DNA of 6,667 nucleotides from Gammaproteobacteria bacterium. Lineage in GTDB: Bacteria; Pseudomonadota; Gammaproteobacteria; UBA6429; Thiohalophilaceae. Location: assembly GCA_024639445.1 (NCBI GenBank), contig JAHEIJ010000123.1:1-6667 (forward strand), given 5' to 3'. The notes under the pieces are model-generated. The model saw only the letters and a list, made by a program, of their open reading frames with translations. It searched no databases and was not told the DNA's origin. The position numbers and the translations under genes were made by a program. Within the stretch, counting starts at the first letter, position 1. Every line of letters starts with the position of its first letter. Shown piece after piece: positions 5,445-6,667 of this stretch.

Positions 5445-6166
5445 AGGATTCGTTTTCAGATGAATATCTGAATGCCTACCTGGATAATCAATTGGACACG
5501 GATGAACGGGCCCAATTGCTGGAAGTGCTGCGACAGGATCATGAACTGTCAGCCCGGGTATGCAAGCTGCAAAAAGTAAAGGAAATGGTGCAACTGGCTT
5601 ATCACAATTTCGAAGCGGAACAAACCAAGCAACATCCACCTGCTCACAAACCAGTCTGGCCGGCACTGGCCGCATCATTCCTGTTGGCCATAGGATTACT
5701 CACCGGCTGGTTTGCCAACAACCAGTTTGAGCAGCAACCACGCCTGCTTGATCTGGCCAAGGCGGCACAAACCCATAACAACAGCGCTATGCCGCAGGAA
5801 GAATGGCGACTGGTGCTGCATGTGGATACGTCTGATCCGGCCCGCTTCAATGTCATGCTGGACGAAACCGAGCAGTTACTAAAAGCCTCTGCGCATCAAC
5901 AGCAGAAAGTCCGGGTTGAGATCCTGACCAACGGTGGTGGCTTGATGCTGGTGGAGGAAAGCGATGCACCTTATACCCGGCGCCTTCAATCGCTGGCAAA
6001 GCAATATGACAACCTGGGCCTGATCGCCTGTCAACGGGCCCTCAATAATCTGAAAAAAGATAAGGGCGTTGAACTGGATCTGCTGCCGGAAGCCAACGTA
6101 GTGGAGTCCGCCATGAACCAGGTCATCAAACGCCAGCAGGAAGGCTGGGCTTACATACGCATTTAG
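5441..6166 (+). CDS. Membrane anti-sigma factor with a periplasmic DsrE-like sensor domain
   Basis: A 241-residue protein in three parts. Residues 1-70 are a cytoplasmic anti-sigma domain (SDEYLNAYLDNQLDTDERAQ). Residues about 73-91 are one membrane helix (WPALAASFLLAIGLLTGWF), preceded by His/Lys-rich sequence. Residues about 120-241 are a periplasmic DsrE-like domain: WRLVLHVDTSDPARFNVML, VRVEILTNGGGLMLVEE, RLQSLAKQYDNLGLIACQRAL with Cys197, ending EGWAYIRI. This tail aligns along its length with the secreted DsrE protein at 4104-4550, and Cys197 matches that protein's Cys104. The zinc anti-sigma motif HxxxCxxC is absent: Cys41 stands alone in the cytoplasmic part. The gene overlaps the sigma gene by 4 nt and has a good ribosome binding site (GAGGAGAG). 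It probably holds the sigma factor until the periplasmic domain senses a signal, perhaps a sulfur or redox compound. The architecture is clear; the signal is inferred. Confidence 0.85.
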   Translation: MKDSFSDEYLNAYLDNQLDTDERAQLLEVLRQDHELSARVCKLQKVKEMVQLAYHNFEAEQTKQHPPAHKPVWPALAASFLLAIGLLTGWFANNQFEQQPRLLDLAKAAQTHNNSAMPQEEWRLVLHVDTSDPARFNVMLDETEQLLKASAHQQQKVRVEILTNGGGLMLVEESDAPYTRRLQSLAKQYDNLGLIACQRALNNLKKDKGVELDLLPEANVVESAMNQVIKRQQEGWAYIRI

Positions 6167-6262
6167 TCAATCGCGGTATTGGACTGTTGTCATGATAGCT
6201 GCTCTGTATCAAACAACCCGGCTCACATTTTAGGTGTCTGTCAGTGAGAACCATCAACTGAT

Positions 6263-6667
6263 TTATAGCAACACCCGTTCCACCCCACCGTGCTTGATCT
6301 TGTCGACAAAGCCCGATTGCCAGTTTTCGCCCAATAAACTGTTGGCGATTTCCACCACGATGTAATCCGTTTCCAGACCCGTGTCATCGCGGTAGCGCTC
6401 CAGCCCTTGCTGGCAAGCCGGACATGAAGTGAGAATTTTTACTTCACCCTGCTTGGCAATGGGCTCACCGGTAAGCTGGGTAATACCGGCTTGTAGTTCC
6501 TCTTGCTTTCGAAATCGCACCTGGGCCGCAATATCCGGCCGACTGATAGCCAGCGTTCCCGCCTCGCCACAACACCGATCCGACAAAGTCACGTTCTGGC
6601 CCATGAGTTGCGTCGCCACCTTAACCGGATTATAGGTCTTCATCGGTGTATGACAGGGGTCGTGATA
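6263..6667 (-). CDS. C-terminal part of a CCG-domain Fe-S/FAD oxidoreductase, 5' end beyond window
   Basis: The last 134 residues of a larger protein; the frame runs open to the window edge (YHDPCHTPMKTYNP), so the internal ATG at 6643 is not the start. It carries the cysteine-rich (CCG) domain found in GlpC, GlcF and heterodisulfide-reductase-type subunits: DPCH, then SDRCCGEAGTLAISRPDIA, then TSCPACQQGLERY. The ending (about 35 residues closing GGVERVLL) resembles very large FAD-binding plus Fe-S-binding oxidases of the D-lactate/glycolate dehydrogenase type, some annotated DUF3683, but the rest of the protein is needed to decide. Such CCG domains bind an iron-sulfur centre or act with quinone-linked dehydrogenases. 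It is convergent with the anti-sigma gene across a 96-nt gap in which I see no convincing terminator. Confidence 0.8.
   Translation of the reverse strand, partial: YHDPCHTPMKTYNPVKVATQLMGQNVTLSDRCCGEAGTLAISRPDIAAQVRFRKQEELQAGITQLTGEPIAKQGEVKILTSCPACQQGLERYRDDTGLETDYIVVEIANSLLGENWQSGFVDKIKHGGVERVLL

Noticed and set aside
6167..6262. Possible bidirectional terminator between the convergent anti-sigma and oxidoreductase genes
   Set aside because: Only a 5-bp stem (TGATA/TATCA) and a long-loop CTCAC/GTGAG pairing are visible, neither followed by a T run.

Overview
The window looks like a chromosomal segment of a gammaproteobacterium with moderate GC. The evidence is the divergent ilvA/rpiA pair (an arrangement also known from Pseudomonas), an RpiA whose length and active-site numbering match the E. 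coli enzyme, a Gram-negative outer-membrane porin and a DsrE-family sulfur-relay-type protein. I cannot name the genus. A sulfur-oxidising lifestyle is suggested only by the DsrE-type domains.

Left part (1-2426): housekeeping genes. A biosynthetic threonine deaminase gene (ilvA, minus strand, 3' end outside the window) is divergent from ribose-5-phosphate isomerase A (rpiA, plus strand). Their promoters overlap at the -10 elements. rpiA is followed by six perfect copies of the heptamer CGAGTGA, then a small two-helix DUF2905 membrane protein.

Middle and right part (2435-6166): a probable single envelope-stress regulon, and the main discovery of the window. An ECF sigma factor gene overlaps by 4 nt the gene of a single-pass membrane anti-sigma factor. 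The periplasmic half of that anti-sigma factor is a DsrE-like domain. Divergent to this pair is an operon encoding a secreted, stand-alone DsrE-family protein and an outer-membrane porin of the phosphate-selective (O/P) type. The anti-sigma sensor domain and the secreted DsrE protein are visibly homologous and share a cysteine at the corresponding position.

A two-block motif, GGAATA-N16-CGTC, occurs three times with identical spacing, always between genes and always correctly oriented: before the sigma gene, before the dsrE-porin operon, and before a roughly 140-nt stretch that ends in a strong intrinsic terminator and has no convincing gene. The third site predicts a small RNA controlled by the sigma factor and rich in GGA motifs. 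Model (inference): the periplasmic DsrE-like domain senses a sulfur or redox signal and releases the sigma factor, which then activates itself, the DsrE protein, the porin and the small RNA.

Right edge (6263-6667): the C-terminal end, on the minus strand, of a cysteine-rich (CCG-domain) iron-sulfur/FAD oxidoreductase, convergent with the anti-sigma gene. No IS elements, tRNA or rRNA genes, or CRISPR arrays were seen.
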